Below are positions 63,109-64,000 of a stretch of DNA of 64,000 nt, one piece after another. The translations under genes were made by a program, and so were the position numbers. Every line of letters begins with the position of its first letter. Within the stretch, counting starts at the first letter, position 1. The notes under the pieces were generated by a model that was given only the letters and a program-made list of their open reading frames with translations, had not been told where the DNA came from and did not search any database. The stretch comes from Ancylomarina salipaludis (GTDB taxonomy: Bacteria; Bacteroidota; Bacteroidia; Bacteroidales; Marinifilaceae). Location of the stretch: the NCBI RefSeq assembly GCF_004122035.1, contig NZ_SAXA01000006.1, positions 124,001 to 188,000 of the forward strand. The letters run 5' to 3'.

Positions 63109-63477
63109 TTATTTCAAAGATTTTCCAAAAGGGGTAAGAGCAAAGCCTGCAAGTTTGATATGCTGAGCAGCAAATGGAATTCCAATAATAGTTATCGCAA
63201 ACAAAACTGCAAACAAAAGATGGGTTATAGCAATCCAAAAACCTCCGAAAATCAACCAAAAGATATTTAAGAAGATACTTAAACACCCCCCTGAGCTCTC
63301 GTTAGGGACAACCTTTTGTCCAAAAGGAGCCAAACCTAGCACCGATAGTTGAATCGCTTTTAAACCGAAAGGAATGCCCACAATGGTGCAGCACAACAAA
63401 ACACCTGCAATAATATATTCAAGAAAGATAAAAATACCTCCAAATACAATCCATATAATATTTCCAATAATACTCAT
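63109..63477 (-). CDS. YccF-family inner-membrane protein
   Basis: 122 residues, two repeated halves each with hydrophobic helices. The family words 'GNIIWIVFGGIFIFLEYIIAGVLLCCTIVGIPFG' and 'IFWLIFGGFWIAITHLLFAVLFAITIIGIPFA' are an internal duplication (shown partly), with 'LAPFGQ' and 'LTPFGK' after each half. YccF/DUF307 proteins are inner-membrane; function unknown. It is convergent with the histidine kinase gene, 42 bases away, with no obvious terminator, and is downstream of the barrel gene on the same strand. Confidence 0.92.
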   Translation of the reverse strand: MSIIGNIIWIVFGGIFIFLEYIIAGVLLCCTIVGIPFGLKAIQLSVLGLAPFGQKVVPNESSGGCLSIFLNIFWLIFGGFWIAITHLLFAVLFAITIIGIPFAAQHIKLAGFALTPFGKSLK

Positions 63478-63501
63478 ATGCTTTAGCTTAAAAGTTGTTT
63501 A

Positions 63502-64000
63502 TTAAAATGTGAAATTCATCCCCATGTGAAATACAAAATCAGGTGAATTATTGATTTTTACATCCTCAGAAAAACCAGCTGTTAAGATAAGCTTTTTGCT
63601 CAAAATAAAATCAGATCCCAAAACAAATTGTAAACCATAACCACTCAACTCCTGAGTCGTAGAATTCTTGTAAATTCGAGAGTGATAATCAAATTGCATC
63701 TTGGGTGCAAACCATTTATTAGCACGTACAGCCAAACCCAATGAACCAAACACAACATTATGAGTTTGGATGTCTTCAAGTAAGGACCCATTACCAATAT
63801 TAAGATAACCTAAAGAATAGAAAAAATAAGCTGGTCGTTCACCTATTCCTTTGGTTTGTCCTGAAAGTTGAAACGAGAAGTCAAAGGTTCCACTACCAAT
63901 CAAATTTTCCTTTTTGCCCGTGTTAAACTTTAAGTTGGTTCTAAAAGCCAAACTATGTCGCTTCCCTTTAACAAGTTGATAAGCCAAACGTAAACTCACA
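63502..64000 (-). CDS. Outer-membrane beta-barrel protein, 5' end cut by window edge
   Basis: The last 166 codons of a longer gene; the frame is open to the right edge, so the GTG at 63997-63999 is not the true start. The sequence alternates strands and turns ('FFYSLGYLNIGNGS', 'HNVVFGSLGLAVRANKWFAPKMQFDYHSRIY' region, 'FVLGSDFILSKKLILTAGFSEDV') and ends in 'FHMGMNFTF', with a terminal Phe as in outer-membrane barrels. It resembles DUF3187-type porin-like proteins, but I am not sure of that family. It lies 24 bases upstream of the YccF gene and may be co-transcribed with it. Confidence 0.7.
   Translation of the reverse strand, partial: VSLRLAYQLVKGKRHSLAFRTNLKFNTGKKENLIGSGTFDFSFQLSGQTKGIGERPAYFFYSLGYLNIGNGSLLEDIQTHNVVFGSLGLAVRANKWFAPKMQFDYHSRIYKNSTTQELSGYGLQFVLGSDFILSKKLILTAGFSEDVKINNSPDFVFHMGMNFTF

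Overview
This window is a gene-dense, AT-rich piece of a Bacteroidota chromosome. The evidence is the set of families found almost only in that phylum (DUF4271, DUF4175-type, DUF4292, a degenerate EnvC, 800-residue double FtsX/MacB permeases), the Bacteroidales-type Mpl ligase and uracil phosphoribosyltransferase, weak Shine-Dalgarno sequences, and candidate TAnnTTTG -7 promoter elements. It looks like a free-living or marine member of Bacteroidales/Marinilabiliales; that placement is a guess. I see no rRNA, tRNA, CRISPR array, insertion sequence or prophage.

Left part (1-33 kb): mostly housekeeping genes in short units. They cover the envelope and lipid A (DUF4271, Mpl-type Mur ligase, LpxK, CtpA protease, AsmA-like DUF748 protein), lysine/peptidoglycan precursors (DapD), tRNA modification and quality control (TsaC, QueD, Dtd), replication and repair (DnaE, PolA, Xth), nucleotide metabolism (Upp, DeoC, MazG), isoprenoid synthesis, lipoate ligation, an ArsR-type regulator and an orphan PAS histidine kinase. 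Convergent gene pairs are mostly separated by clear hairpin terminators. Two features stand out: a PolA whose 3'-5' exonuclease motifs have decayed, and an array of sixteen ATGAGTT heptamers that forms the entire leader of mazG and supplies two bases of its start codon.

Middle part (33-50 kb): a long minus-strand block running flippase, dut, sugar nucleotidyltransferase, TPR protein, DUF4292, EnvC-like protein, DUF4175-type protein, RsbW-like ATPase, YbeY, MnmG, adenine deaminase, UvrC. The six genes from TPR to YbeY are packed with gaps of about 40 bases or less and one overlap, so they are probably one transcript joining envelope proteins, an anti-sigma-like ATPase and an rRNA-maturation RNase. 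An exact parS-like palindrome lies just past the mnmG stop codon.

Right part (50-64 kb): an 830-base non-coding region rich in palindromes, then a minus-strand export operon (membrane-fusion protein, ABC ATPase, three large permeases). It is divergent from a plus-strand NtrC-type response regulator and its membrane histidine kinase. The intergenic region holds a sigma-54-like -24/-12 element facing the operon and an upstream perfect inverted repeat, so the two-component system probably controls the transporter. The three permeases share almost identical 3' ends, and the last codons of a lost fourth permease survive between the ATPase gene and the first permease. The window ends with a YccF-family membrane protein and a truncated outer-membrane beta-barrel gene.
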